The notes beneath the pieces were generated by a model. The model did not search any database, was not told the origin of the DNA, and saw only the letters and a list, made by a program, of their open reading frames with translations. Below are positions 1 through 12,437 of a DNA stretch of 64,000 nucleotides, piece after piece; within the stretch, counting starts at the first letter, position 1; every line of letters begins with the position of its first letter. Source of the stretch: Podocnemis expansa (taxonomy: Eukaryota > Chordata > Testudines > Podocnemididae); the NCBI GenBank assembly GCA_007922195.1, contig ML682007.1, forward strand, positions 14,810,954 through 14,874,953, read 5' to 3'. A program made the translations under genes and the position numbers.

Positions 1-2368
1 ACTCAAAATAAAATAGGAATGTTTACACCAAGGTTTGCACCACTTGAACTAAAACCCTCTTAGCAAAACTGATTCAACTTCCTGTGTGACCAAGGATTCA
101 GTGACATGCAATTTTTAAATGTTAACAATATGGAATGTAATTAATAACAAAACTGAACTATATAAATGGACAATACAAAACCACTTAACAATATGGTCAT
201 TCAAAGGATCACAGTAAAGTGCATAAAAGGTTATGTGGTAGTGTGTATATTTGCTTGCAACATGTCTTTGGAAAACAAACTCAATGTTTTTATGTTACAA
301 CCCAGGAGCATGAATCACTACATCACATGCATCCTTCCCGAAATTTGTTCTTTTAGGCCTAAATTCGCAAAAGAGAGAGGTGTTTCTGAGTGCTTCAGTT
401 TTTGGTAGCGTACTTGTGACATCACAAAAGGGTCTTATTTTCAAAGGCGGGTGCTTAGAACTTCTGTGAAAATCAGAACTTTTTTTTAGGTATCTCAACT
501 TAGGCATTCATAGAGTCACATACCCCTCAATCACTGATCATTTTTGAGTATGTAGGCCTTCTGAAGCATTTTTAAATAAGTCTCCGTAGTGGTGGAAACT
601 GTGCGACTGTTTTGCAGGGGAAATGGAGGGGCTTTCAGATTTGTAGAAGAGGGACCAGGCGTGTGTGGTTTGGTGTGCATGCATGCACATGCGTGTGCAA
701 CATGCTGTTGCATGGTTTACAAATCTCTGTTGTCTCCTTACACAGTTGCACTTGGGTGAGGTTTAGGTGTTGTGGAAATATGTACAAATATATGGCCTCT
801 CTAGTTCTACATTCCTCAGAGAAGATGGGAAGTCCTAGCAGTGGCAGCTACTTTGGTCATAAGGCTGGAGAAATGTCTCAAACACCTCCACCAGATTCAT
901 CCCTCTCATTTTGGAATTCACCACTATTCAGCCTAAATGACTTGGACTGAGTGCTTGGGAAAAGATTTTAAGTTGCCAGGTTGATAGCTTATTGGACTAG
1001 ATTTTGCTGGCACTGTATTTCCCCCCCCAAAACCCCACATAATCAGAAAATATGTCATCTGGAACATTGATGTCTGAATCTAGTCACTGATCTGAGGTGA
1101 AAGCATACTGAACACTTACTACAGTTTGACTTTTTAGGGAAGGAACAGGAAGAATTAGGTTTCCACTGTGCTCTTCACTGGCTTTCTTCCAGAACATCAT
1201 CCATTCCAATCCCAGAACATGTACTGTAGTGGTGCTTCTGCCATTATGACAGAGGGGGTGGAGAATGACAAGGAGCTATGTGTTGCACTTCTTGGAAACA
1301 TCATATGTCCCTCAGGATATCTTTGATGCTAACCCTGTGAGGGCCTGGAGTTCAGTCAAAGGAAGCTCTTATGAGAGAAACCAACAGGAAACAAGACAAT
1401 GATAGAGATAAGATTCCTAGAGGAAATGACAGGGATGCTGTTGACTGGGGAAACCTTCAGTCTAGCTCTAGTTAGTCCAGTCACCCGGTCACATTTATGC
1501 TTCCCAGGTCAAAACCTAGGATCAAAGGGGACCCTAAATCTCCAAGATGCTGGTGTTAGGGAGGAGGGAGCAATGCAAGTGGCTGTCAGAAGACAGAGAT
1601 TGACACCCAAACTGGTAGACACACAAGGACCACAGCAAGCAGGCTGGCTCGCTCAGCCCAGAGATGAGAAATGACTGAATCTTCCTGAGTTACGGACAGA
1701 GAGATTAAGCTGAGGTAAGGAAGCATGCACAGAGCAAAATGAGCTAAACATGACAGAGTCCTAAAAGTGGAGCGTCCTTTGACAATTAAATGTTACTTTA
1801 TTCTGAAGACTTTTGTTGAGTCACTTCAGTCAACTCCTGCCACAAGTCAATGGAGAAAGAGGGCCAAACACAGCCCAGCCAGTTGGGTTAACATGGTAGG
1901 TAAACACGGAGCCCAGAAATCCAGTCTAAGAGTAGGTGCACGAGAGGCTTCCTGAAGAGAAGTGCAAGGGGGTTGCACTTCTCGAGAGAGATTAAAATTG
2001 GCCCAAGGCACGTCTCACTCTGCATCCGTGACAGATGGTAAAGCTACCTCAGTGAAGATCAGTGCCATTTTTGGATCCACCTGGGGTTACCTGAATCCAG
2101 TGAAAGTTCTTTAAGAAAGAGGATGGGTGACCAGATACCAAGTGTGAAACATCAGGACAGAAGTAACAGTCATTTAGATAAGAAAAAGATCTGAATATTG
2201 GAACTGTCTCTATAAAATCAGGCCATCTGGTCACCCTAAGTGCAAGACACCCCCTCCATTAAACCCCATACCTCAAAGACCAGCTCTCCACGAGCAATGC
2301 ATATAGTGGCCATTTTAAAATCAGTCTGATCACAGAGGCTTTTTGGAATACACAGGATTAGCCAGTTC
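1..2368. other. gene-free AT-rich stretch, nothing recognised
   Basis: I see no gene or complete repeat here. Open frames reach 112 codons (612-950, plus) and 91 codons (1399-1674, plus), but neither has a recognisable motif or repetitive domain structure. A short alternating purine/pyrimidine run rich in TGCATG and GTGTG lies near 665-700. A homopolymer C run occurs at 1021-1028. Confidence 0.6.
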
Positions 2369-2376
2369 CTTTAGGT

Positions 2377-2562
2377 CAGGGGTCTCAAACTCAAATCACC
2401 ATGAGGGCCGCATAAGGACTAGTACATTAGCCCAAGGGCTACACCACTGAAACCCTTTCATATAATGATGTTGCAAATGTCAGTAACAACAGTTGTTGTG
2501 GGCTGCAGGAAAGAGCTTTAGCAGCCGCATGCAACTGACGGGCTACATGTTTGAGACCCCTG
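2377..2562 (+). mobile_element. hAT-like MITE, complete copy, family CAGGGGTCTCAAAC
   Basis: A 186-bp element bounded by perfect 14-bp terminal inverted repeats, CAGGGGTCTCAAAC at the left and GTTTGAGACCCCTG at the right. It is flanked by an imperfect 8-bp target duplication (ctttaggt and ctctagct, 6 of 8 matching). The 8-bp duplication with a central CTAG-like core and the CAGGG terminus are typical of hAT superfamily insertions. There is no coding capacity, so it would have been moved in trans. Two further copies of the family lie at 16671-16854 and 57751-58063. The plus orientation is arbitrary and shared with the 16.7-kb copy. Confidence 0.88.
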
Positions 2563-2570
2563 CTCTAGCT

Positions 2571-5380
2571 CTCACAAGGAAAGTTAGGATGGGGCAAGTT
2601 TACTGCCTGGTTTGGGATAAACTTTCAGAAACGGTGAAAGTTTAGAACATAGGCTGCTTTCCTGAGGGCAGCATGTGTGACTTGATGCTTACTGCTTTAG
2701 AGACCATACGGCAGGCCTGACAGATAATCCTCAGCTTCCACTGTTAAGATTCTAGTTCAAGAAGGCAGTGATTAAAGGTTTAGTCTGAACAAGATGCCAT
2801 GCTGAAAAGGGAAACGTGCTTGTTGTGTACGTATCACTAGCCTGGTCACCTCAGAGACAGACCTGAGCCTGCCAGAGCATATTAAGAGGATTGGCAGGGA
2901 GCAACCTGAAAAGCTTAGGATTTGTTTTAGGCCACAGGAGAATTTTTGGTTGTGCCACAGACATAATTAGAGTTTAATCAAATTACACTTAACATGTATC
3001 ATACTAAGGCATGTCTGGTGGCAGATAATGCAAGAAATCCACACAGGTATGATAATGCTGGCTCTGTACAGCACGTAGCACATTGGGTTCTGGTTCCAGA
3101 CAGAAGCTCTGAGGTGCGATGGCAATACAAATTAATTAATGCAGTCACTACACTGCCACTCCATGGTCACTCTGCAGAGCCTCTGTTTGGTCAGTGGCCA
3201 TGTCTTGGGGCTTCTTTCTAGCCTCTACTCTATCTTCTTTTAAGCTCAATATCATGGAAACTCCGAAAGGCAAAAGGAAGAAACTCCACTAACGTTACCT
3301 GTGGCTCCTCCAAAAAAGCCTTCTAAATCTAAAGTCACTTGACAGTGCATTGCCATTCGCATTAAGAACTCTCCAAAGCATATAGGAAAAACATTTTGAA
3401 CAAACTTACATGTGTATTTTTTTTCCCTTCAGAATTGGTACTTAATTGCCTGCAGACATTTGCTTATTCAGCAAGTGAAGTAATAAAGAGAATGAATCTC
3501 CTTACTGCATGGTCAATTAGCCACTAGTTAACAAGAAAAGTAGTTATGTACAGCAGTAAGTTAATTAAAATTTTGCTATTTAGAATTTTTCTAGCTTCTC
3601 AAATACTTTCATCACAGTTAAACAGCATAATTAGCTAATTAAAATTGAAACCAATTAATTCAGAGCCTGTGGTATTTGAAATAGTCTCCCTAGAAAAACC
3701 GGTTTAGTATTAGTAATATCACTTTTGGAAATGATTTGCCTCACATTAAAATAAAGGTGTGACTTGCATGAGGAATAATAAGAAACTGGTCTTCATTTAC
3801 TGGCCTCAGTCACACGACACGACATTGGTCAGGAGTCTAAAGGTAACATCACATGATCTGTCTCCATGGCCAATAGTGGCTAATGTTAGACCAAAATGAA
3901 ATGATTTGCCTTAGTGTTTTATTGACTTATATTTCATAAGTAATAATAATAAAATCATTTGAGTGTCACATAATGCCTGTATTCCATAATAGCAGAAGGC
4001 TTATTAACTTGAATTTTCTTAGGAGCCACTCCAATTAAACTTCATTATATCACCTCAGTGCTACAGTATACCCACTAGCTGCAGCTGTACAGTATGTATA
4101 ATACATTAATTTCAGAACGTGGATCAGAGCTTTGATTTCAGGACATTTTAAGAGAGAGGCAATGAGATCTTGACAGCAGACTGCTAATGTATAGTTTGCT
4201 GAAAGGTCACATTCAGTGTGATATCACCAGTTTTGTAGACACTTGCCTTGTTTAACATCTCCCACAGAGAAAAGCCTAAATTTAAATGCTAAATAGTACT
4301 TACAAGCAGGTTATAAAATCGAACCTCCCACTCTAACACATTTTAAGGCGGACTAATGCTTAGTTTCCCTATGATTACAAACAAAATATCTACAAAGTTC
4401 CTGATGGTCATAAAGTACCAACTCTTTAGTTGTGTGCTCAGGCAGTTGCTCTGAGTATAGCAGATGCAAGGGTTTTTTTGTGCTAGATATCATACAACAA
4501 TATTTGCAATTTGACATCTCTCTGATTGGATACTACAGTAATGAAAATCATTTAAAGGATAAATTGACAGATGGTATGAGAGAACTGTGCAGCCTCTAAT
4601 TTTTTGTATATGGTATGTCTGGTTCTTGTCAGGGACCTTTATCATATGAATGCATTGGTTTAGGTTAAGAGCAGCCTGCTGAAGTTTAAAAAAAAGGCAA
4701 AAAAAAAAAAAGCGAGCAGAAAGGCAAAACAATGATTTGAAATAAAATATAGCTCTACAGCTACCTCAGCGTTGAGAGACAACCCTGCTTTCTGGGCTCG
4801 AGTCAAGTTGCACACCTGGTTTTGCCAATGTTGAGAATAGATGAAAAGAACTATAAACAATTAAAAGGACTTTCTCTGTAAAGAGGATGGAGGAGCTGCC
4901 GGGGAACTGTTTCAGGAAAACTTATGGACAAGTCCCTACAGGACGGTTGGTAAGAAGCTTGGTTCCCCTCTCAGGGCAGAAGAGTTTAAGTTAACTAAAA
5001 CTGCAAAAGGTCTGCATGCATGTCTAAAAAACTTGTTCACTTACGTTTTATCTCAACTGTTAAGATTAAACAATATTTTGGTTTAAGAAGGTTGTCTGGT
5101 GACTACATTTCCCACTGATTACAAGCTCCTGAAGAAAATAATAGCTCCTAGAAGGACCCAGTCAAACTTTCTGGAGTAAGCGCTGTTCATTCAAAGGGTA
5201 ACCAGTCTGAGTCAGAGAATGATACCACATCAGGACACCTAAAGGCATGAGACCTATGAAGACCTATAACCCAAAGCGTTCACTCAAAGAGATGACAGAC
5301 GCAATGAACTTTGTAACTTGGACAGGAGCAAGATTCCAAATAATAAGGAAAAAGTGAAGAACTTTAATGTGCATTGGTAT
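2571..5380. other. unique AT-rich DNA, no gene
   Basis: No gene or complete mobile element recognised. The patch 3480-3770 is unusually rich in TAATTA-type motifs and is described separately. An oligo-A stretch occurs at about 4687-4711. The small open frames on the minus strand (4490-4860) run through this A-tract, giving strings of Phe, and are not credible proteins. Confidence 0.6.
3515..3665. promoter_or_regulatory. cluster of homeodomain-core (TAATTA) motifs, possible enhancer
   Basis: Within about 110 bases there are TTAATTAA (3561-3568), two TAATTA cores 8 bases apart (3628-3633 and 3636-3641) and AATTAATT (3653-3660), in otherwise non-repetitive sequence. TAATTA is the core site of many homeodomain factors. 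Vertebrate conserved non-coding elements often look like this, but AT-rich DNA also produces such motifs by chance. No conservation data are available, so the regulatory reading is inference. Confidence 0.2.
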
Positions 5381-5429
5381 AGGTCTATCCCTGGAGCAGT
5401 TCATGAGATGATTGCTACTCATCTATCAC

Positions 5430-5595
5430 ACATTACTATCTTGTGCATTTTGCTGTATGTCTCATTGTAAGCTCTTTGAATCAGTGATCATCTTTTTGTT
5501 ATGTTGCAAGGTGCCTCACAGAATGGAGCTCTGATCCATTTCTGGAGTTTCTGTGCATTACCATAACACAAGCATTAAAAACAAAAATCACAGCA
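5430..5595 (+). repeat. reptile LINE/SINE 3'-tail fragment (TGTAAGCTCTTTG type)
   Basis: The stretch from about 5464 (TGTAAGCTCTTTGAATCAG) through TTTTTGTTATGTTGCAAGGTG and the following GCCTCACAGAATGGAGCTCTGATCC follows, with substitutions, the tail shared by many sauropsid L2/MIR-like elements, whose usual form reads on to a 'cagcgcctagcacaatggggtcctg' block. Similar tails are seen at about 44180-44265 and, inverted, at 52195-52285. No target duplication can be seen. Confidence 0.5.
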
Positions 5596-8500
5596 GTAGC
5601 AGCTGGTAGTGGACCTAACAGAAATGATCTAATCAGATGCAGTGGGTTTTTTGTGGATTCCCTACTTCCCCCATATATTCCATTTAATTCTTTGTGGGTT
5701 GCATATATTTCAGGAAAATCAAACAGATTTGTAAAAATGATTTGGTCAGATTCAATACAGGAGAAAAAATAAGCTTTCACAAGTCTGACACTTCGTACCT
5801 CTTGATAGCTTATGACATTACAATAACTGAAGGCAAGACCATAGCCATTCACATCATTTCACATGAATGGTCTGTTCCTGTTAACATCAGACTACTTACA
5901 TTTACTAACTAGGCTATTTAGGGAGAGAAACATAGAAACTCATAACTGTCTCCCAGCAATCACAGACACTGATTCTGGGAGAAAGAGCGGATTGATCTCA
6001 ACAGTTTATTTCCACTCAGTATTCCTGGGGCAGTACAACTCGTATTCAGAGTTTCTGAAAGAAGGATCTTCTATTTGCCAGACTGAGGCATTGGCTCAGT
6101 ACAGACACACACAACACATCTACTGCCACCAGTACTTCCTGAAGCTGAAGTTGTTCATTTGAGGTCTTGGGTAGAAATGCAGACCCGCTCCAACCCTCCT
6201 TTGGAACATGAACAACATGATATTATGCTTAACATTAAAGGTGGCTAGAAAATTTCTTAGGGGAAGAAAATCTGAGCTACAGTGAAATTATGTCAACAAT
6301 CTATCCGACCAATTCTAGTTAATATACAATGTGTGTTACTAGTCATGCACTTGAAGCTTAGTAAATTTAGTCTCTAAATAAAGGGATGCTGGGTATATCT
6401 TAGATTCTTCATAATTTGCTTAAAGATTTTCTATCCCTCACTCCCTTTTGGGAAACTTCATTTACTCATCTTTGGCCCTTTGGTTTATATAATTTTTTTT
6501 TAAACAAATAGTTTAGGGAAATGAGTGCAAGGGTGGTTCATCTCACTCAGTTACCCCCAACTGCATTTGCCTTTTAAAGACACAGTATTGCATATGCAAC
6601 CCTACAATTTAACCTCTAAAGTAAATTTCCAATTTTGCAATAGTTGTAAAACTGCTCTCTACTTCCAAAAACCCCAAAGAGTCTTTTAATTTGCAGGCAG
6701 CAGAAAATACTGCCTAGATGAAATTGTTAAGTTCTGCAGTATGTGTGTAAGAGGTCCTGCATGTATGCAATAGTCTGATTTAGCAATCCCTGAAACATAA
6801 TCCATCCATTAAAACTCTAAATTGACTTTAACCAATCATCCTGCAATCTTGTAATCTCTTAATCTGATTAAGTATCTTGACCTCTGAGTATTGGAAGAAC
6901 TGAAGGGTGGTATCCTCATTGCGTTGGTGCAAAGAAGGTACTATTCAAACATGCAAGACTTCCACAGAAAATAAGATTCTTGAAATGATGCTTTGGGCAG
7001 AAGCTTCTTTGGGTAGGAAGAAAATGCAGAACATTTCAGGGATGACTGCAGTTTATCAAACCTTCTGATTTTACTTTTGTTTATTTATTTGTGTGTGTGC
7101 ATGCACGCATGTTTGCATACTCAATTACTTTGTTCCAGTTCTGAAACTTCCCAGGTTGCTGAAAAGGCAAGAAAATAATGACAATATTCCTCAGAAATTA
7201 TTAGTGGATTTTATAGCTTTTATGTCCCCCCCGCCTTTTGATTTGAACATGGAGGCTAGGAGTTTCTCTCTTTCACCTCCATACCTCTGTTCTTTTAAAA
7301 TAAGTTACAGGCCATTACTGGATTTAATAATCTACTTTGATAATAGCAAAGAGTGCTCCCAGTCAATAGCTGCAACTAGAGCTGCAATTTCTGCAAAAAT
7401 GTCTTTTCTAATGCATATCTTTACATTTTTACTGCTTTTGAATAAGTGTAAATACTGTTTAAGGCTACTTGAGCTGTGAAAGTGCAATTAGCTTCTAACA
7501 TTTCTATTCAGGTCCCATAAGAAGAAACCTTGTAGTACTGGTTTTGATGCCACAGTCTCAGAGATGAGATACTGGGTAAAGCTTAGGAGCCAGAGATAAA
7601 CCGAATTATTGGCTCCTATTTTTAGATTGCCTTTCCTAAAGACACTACATATAAGATACACGTCTAATTAAGTCCTTCATTTATGACTTGGGTCCCACCT
7701 CCCTGATTTGTGAGGAATAATAGCAGCTCCTCCTCAAACTTGAAAACAGCATAAGACAGGCATTATTTTTTCTGTATGGAAAAATGCTTACTTCACATGA
7801 CATGAGCAGGGAAGCTACTTTTTATTTCTATGGCAGTTACAGGTGCATAGCACCCATAATCAGGCCATATCATTAGTTGCCTTAGTTTTCCCATCAGAAA
7901 ATGCCAGTTCAATGGATCAAAAACATTTTGTGGGAACTTGCTCATTCTGCTGAAACTTGCTTGCCTGGTGTCCTGCCAGCCTACCTAGATCCTGGAGCTC
8001 TGCTGCTAGGGAGCTAGGCAGCCTACCAGGAAGGCTAGGAAATGGTCTGATAAGAGTGAAAACAAGATTTTGTTTTGATCCCCCCAACCCCCATGATGAA
8101 ATTTTGGAAACAGAAAAAAATCAAATTTCAGACTTTCCTACAGAAGGGAAACTCTGTATTCCAACCAGCTCTACTGATTTGGACAGATCTAGGAGCTCGC
8201 TTTTTAGGCACTCATGTTTTAAAATGTTGATTTCTGTGACATATTCTCAGCCACAGAATAATCTCTGGTAGAGGCAGGAAGTGAACACATCTTCAGACTC
8301 ACAGAACCACGCAGTGATCACAAAAATGCTCTTCTTAATATGCTCACACACCATCTGAAGTAAACAAAGACTGTCATGCGGGGGGAGAAGTTTTAAGGGA
8401 TTGCTACAGGACTGATATTGCAGAATTAATACAAATTAATAACAGTTTTGTGTAACACATAAGAGGAGTAAAAAATAGAAAGCCGACTGAACAGGTGAAA

Positions 8501-9480
8501 TGTAGGTGCTAGTGAGATTTAAAAGCCCATGTACATATATAAAAATGAAATTAAGAATCAAATAGTTTTTAATCTCCAGTACATATTGGTCACTATTTTT
8601 TGAGACCTCAAAGTGTGAACCGCTAAATTCTGTTAAGGAACATTCCCTTTCTAAAACATCCCCATCAAAAAAACCCTTTTCAATGATATGCTCATTGCTC
8701 TTTTGAATTACCAGCTCACAAGGATGACAAATGAAAACTAAATGTGGAAGACTGATCTAGAGCTAAATACCACAAATGGCATGATTAATATTAACAAACT
8801 AGTAGTATGTTACTACAATATGTATGAACCTCTATCTGCTAAGTAAAATTGATCGAATCATGATTATATTCCTGCAAAAATACCTTTCTTCCATAACAGA
8901 GCATTTCCAAGTTTCTTCAGATGCCATTTATCAGATACACACATTGATACTTAGAATACTGGCAGGTTAGGAAGAAGTTTTGAAGGATAGTGTGTGCAAG
9001 ATATATGATGCAAATTTGATTTGTTCTCCCAATGTCCTTGTATTACAAGAAGTAACTGAAGTCACACTGGACAAATATTTAACAAAATTTATTGCTGTAG
9101 CTTTCTGGTCAGCCCAGAATGATATCACCAGACTTTGATGTCTGGTGCACCTCCTGCTCACAGAAAAGGACTCACCAACACATGCTAATAGAGAGATGCA
9201 GGACTGGTGCAAGACTGAACACCTTTTCCTGGGTCACTTTAAAGAAACTAGTTAAGATTATGTTAATATTTGGCATGGCATATCACCTAAACCACTGCTC
9301 TTCATCTGAACTATTGCCATTCACCAAGTCAAAACACATCTGAAATCCTCTTTCTGATGCTGGTTCCAACTGAAATTCAGGGAGATATGACAGGTGAGAT
9401 AATATCTTTTATTTATCACCCTCCCTGGTGAAAGAGACAAGTTGTCGAGCCTACTCACAGCTCTAAGAAAGATAATCAGA
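5596..9480. other. mostly unique AT-rich DNA, no gene
   Basis: No gene recognised. The longest frame (7093-7479, plus, 128 codons) is hydrophobic and low in complexity and shows no known domain. A partly palindromic segment at about 7970-8035 pairs CCTGGTGTCCTGCCAGCC with the inverted GGCAGCCTACCAGG. It is followed by a GAAATTTTG-type A/T-rich repeat, so 7960-8140 is probably an unidentified interspersed repeat. Confidence 0.55.
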
Positions 9481-10536
9481 GGCCAGGTCTACATTACAGA
9501 CCTATATTGGTCTCATCACATTGCTCAGCGATGTGAAAAATCCACACTGCTGACTGGCATATATAGTCACCTAACCCCTGTCACGGGGCATCAGTCTGCA
9601 GAAAAGAAGTCAGGGAGGAGGATCACTGCCTTCAGGAGGCAGCCACTTCCAACTACGTGTGTCCGCACAGTTGCCCTACCTCTCTGGCAGTAAAGCCCAG
9701 CATCCAATGTCTAGAGAGCCACACTTTCCTTTAGGGCAGTAAGGCCTAGTGGCCAGAGTCCACAAAGCTGCCCTCTTGTGCGGGAGCAGCAAAGCCCAGT
9801 GGCCAGTGTCCTTGGTACCAGGTGATAGTGCCTAATAGCCACAGTCCTATGTGCTCAATATCCCCAGTCCCAGGCCATATAGCACCAGATATCTTGGGTG
9901 TCTGACACCCCTGCGGGTCGTCACAGGAAGGGATTAGGAGATCTGGGTCCACACTACACAACTGAGACCCAATCCAGGGCCCCAATGGTACTTCAAGTTT
10001 CAGATTCAGGTCTCAAATAAACAGACCTGTTCCCTGGGCCATTTCCTATCCTTGATTGTGGGTCTGGCAGTTTCTCCCATGGCCAGTTGGCATTCTGTCT
10101 CTTGTGGTCCCTAGTTGGCTGGGATCTGACAAAGCACTCCATGTGTTCAGCCTCACTCTATCACTCAAGGGCAGCTTGGCCAGAGCCTACAATGTGTCTG
10201 CTTTCTGCTTCATTCAGCCCAGAGTGAGCTGAGCTGCTTTTTTTTATACCTTGTCTCCACCCACAGCAGCTCCACCATGTGAGGGGGTATGGCCTGTTAG
10301 ACCTAAATTGATGGCTAACGTTGCTGGGCCAGCATGGGGTTGTAATACCCCATCACACCACCCACGTAGACAGTTCTATGTCAACAAGAGAGCTACTTAT
10401 TGTCTTTTGGGGAGGTGGATTAACTACACTCAGGGGAGACCATCTCAGGAACATCTTCATGTACTGTGAAATAGCAGCATAAGTCACCTGCACTGGTACA
10501 GCTGCACCATTGTAGCTCTGTGCATGAAGACAAGCC
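9481..10536 (+). mobile_element. non-autonomous DNA element (GGCCAGGTCTACA...AAGACAAGCC), split by an insertion
   Basis: The left piece (9481 to about 9578) has GGCCAGGTCTACA and the family block GATGTGAAAAATCCACAC. The right piece (about 10360-10536) has the blocks GAGGTGGATTAACTACA and GGTACAGCTGCACCATTGTAG and ends GAAGACAAGCC, roughly inverted to the start. The same blocks, in the same family order, occur at 16436-16922 and, inverted, at 17256-17518. The 780 bases between the two pieces are foreign to the family and described separately. I infer a PIF/Harbinger-like MITE from the related copies; this copy has no clear target duplication. Confidence 0.6.
9579..10359. mobile_element. unidentified insertion inside the 9.5-kb MITE, with degenerate tandem units
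   Basis: It begins near TGTCACGGGGCATCAG and ends near ATACCCCATCACACC, which is weakly inverted. Near the left end is a degenerate tandem array with unit starts at about 9686, 9735, 9785 and 9824. Each unit has the form (g/a)gcagtaaggcctagtggcc followed by a variable spacer, so the period is about 40-50 bases. The insertion is inferred because the flanking sequences join into one element family. I cannot assign a superfamily, and the exact ends are uncertain by about 20 bases. Confidence 0.45.
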
Positions 10537-11095
10537 CAGAACATCACAGATAAATACAAAGGTAGAACAGATAAGGAACTAACATGTGTTGCAAGAGGTG
10601 GAGTGGGCACTATTCAGTCATTGAAGAAGGGTTAATGGGTTACAGATTGTCCTGAGCCAGAAATCCAGTGTCTTTATTAAGATGATGAATTTTCATGTCT
10701 AGCAGAGATGCGAATTGAAGCTCCCAGCCTTAGGATTCTGAAGATGCTTTCATGTTTCCTTTGTGGATGAGGATGAGAAGACAGATAAGGAGAGACAATT
10801 TTGTGAAAAAAGTGATCACCCCCTGGCTGACAGGGTGTTTTTGTCTCATCTTTTTCCCCACGTGAGTTCATTTGAGAGTGTAGTGATTGCCGTCTTGCAT
10901 TCACATAGTTATTAGTGGGATATCTAGTGCACTGGATGAAGGATTCCATGTGTTGTGATAGACATGTGTAGGACCCATGGGTCTTGAAAGGTGTGTGATG
11001 GGGGTATTAATCATCACAGCAGTGGAGATATGTTCACAGGTTTTACATTTGTTGCTATGGCAGGGGCTGATGCCATTTTGAGTTAATGGGTCCTG
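10537..11095. other. gene-free, nothing recognised
   Basis: No gene. Minus-strand frames of up to 90 codons (10677-10949) have no motif I know. Confidence 0.55.
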
Positions 11096-11464
11096 GTCAG
11101 TGGGTCGGGGGCGCAGCCCGGGCTGCCGGCTGAGCCGCCTGGCAGGGGTTCACCCCCCGCCACCCCACTGGAGGCTGCAGCCCCCTTTCTGGGGCTGAGG
11201 GACAGCCCTCAGCACCCTGGCCAAGAACCTGAGGGTTCCCTGGCCAGGGTGCTGAGGATCCAATGTTGTTTCGGAACACTTTGTTCCGAAACAACATGTT
11301 CATACGCCTTGTTTCGAAACAAGGGTTTCGAAACAAGTTTGTTTTGACCCCAAATAGGGTTTAACTTATTTCGAAACAACTGTGCATCGTGTGAACAGCT
11401 GAAACCTTATTTCGAAACAACCTCTGTTGTTTCAAAATAAGGAGGCTGTGTGAACACAGCCTAT
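11096..11464. mobile_element. GC-rich, highly palindromic MITE (TTATTTCGAAACAAC type)
   Basis: The left 165 bases are strikingly GC- and CpG-rich. The right part is built of TTTCGAAA-centred palindromes. Three perfect hairpins follow one another: arms of 16 bases (11208-11223 with 11241-11256), arms of 14 bases (11265-11278 with 11282-11295) and an 18-base palindrome (11307-11324). The right end, GTGTGAACACAGCC, matches the ends of the 30.3-kb and 56.9-kb elements (GTGTGGACACAGCC and GTGTGAACATAGCC). The left boundary is not clear. It is a non-autonomous DNA element with no coding capacity. Confidence 0.6.
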
Positions 11465-12225
11465 GGATCAGCTGATTTCTTTTCTTTTATGGGGGAAATT
11501 GCACACATACAAGCATAGGACTTGCAAGCAAATCTATGAGCATTCCTATTCCTTTTCAGTCATCTTTCTAGTTTGTACTTTATATCATAACAGAATCCAA
11601 TCCTTTAGGATTACAAGCATATGGATATTGATATACAAGTAATGGTAGATTATATATATAGCTATATGCAGCCTGAAGTTATTATATAACACAGAACTAC
11701 AGCTCCCTGTGATTACCAGAAGGAAAGAAAGAAAAGATGATACACTAACAAAGGCTCTCTGTGGTTACTAGAAATTGGTAATGCACTAAAAAATCCTCAC
11801 CGCACCTGGTGCTTTAAGCTAAGGCCACAAAGCGCATGTCTGCACTGCAATGTAATCCCATGTTTGAGCCTGGACTCAACTCTAACTCCCCTCCCCATGT
11901 CTACACTGCAGTGTTGCTCCTCAGGACTCAAGCTTAGGTTCACAGGGCTGAAGGTCCAAAATTGATCAAACTAGAAGCCAAGGTCACAGCCCTATTGCTT
12001 TGCATCGTAGCAACAGCCCTGCTTGACTCAGATGTTCAGGGAGTCATCCAGAAGGATCCCACAATTCCATTGGACAACTTCCATAGTCTTCTCTAGCCTG
12101 TTAGCCTGCAATCCACTCTGCTGAAGAAGGAACCCCTACTCCCCAACCTTTGGGAAAGAGCAGCAGCTCAGGTCAGCCTTAGCCCATTTTGATCTGGTCA
12201 CAGTTTGTAAGTACTCTGCCAGACA
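11465..12225. other. gene-free; part of an unidentified TGTCTACACTGCAG-type repeat
   Basis: No gene. At 11815-11960 two blocks, CATGTCTGCACTGCA and CATGTCTACACTGCAG, lie about 70 bases apart with ACTCAACTCTAACTCCC between them. They resemble the ends of the TGTCTACACT families of this window, but I cannot define an element. Confidence 0.5.
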
Positions 12226-12437
12226 GCCTCCCAGTTTGCAACAGAGAACAACTCCACCAAGCACTTGCTTAAGTCAACTTAGTGCATTAAATTCATTTAA
12301 GTCAACTTTAAATGGGTCCCCTGGGTTAGGTCAATTTTATAAAGTTGACTTAAACAAATGGGGCCTCACTAAGTCAACTATATGTAGACCTTACTAAGTT
12401 GACTTACCTGAACCCTGTAATGTAGACATGGCCAATG
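12226..12437 (-). mobile_element. Harbinger-like MITE (AAGTTGACTTAA family), diverged copy
   Basis: The right end TAATGTAGACATGGCC and repeated AAGTTGACTTA / TAAGTCAACTT blocks match the complete copy at 51582-51811 in inverted order, including the shared ATAAAGTTGACTTAAA core and the CCCCATTTG/CAAATGGGG block. The left end is eroded. Orientation is given relative to the 51.6-kb copy. Confidence 0.65.

Noticed and set aside
7093..7479. 128-codon plus-strand frame with hydrophobic C-terminus
   Set aside because: Low complexity and no motif. The hydrophobicity comes from T-rich sequence.
11096..11260. Short GC- and CpG-rich segment as a CpG-island promoter
   Set aside because: Only about 165 bases, lies within a palindromic DNA element, and no gene follows on either side.
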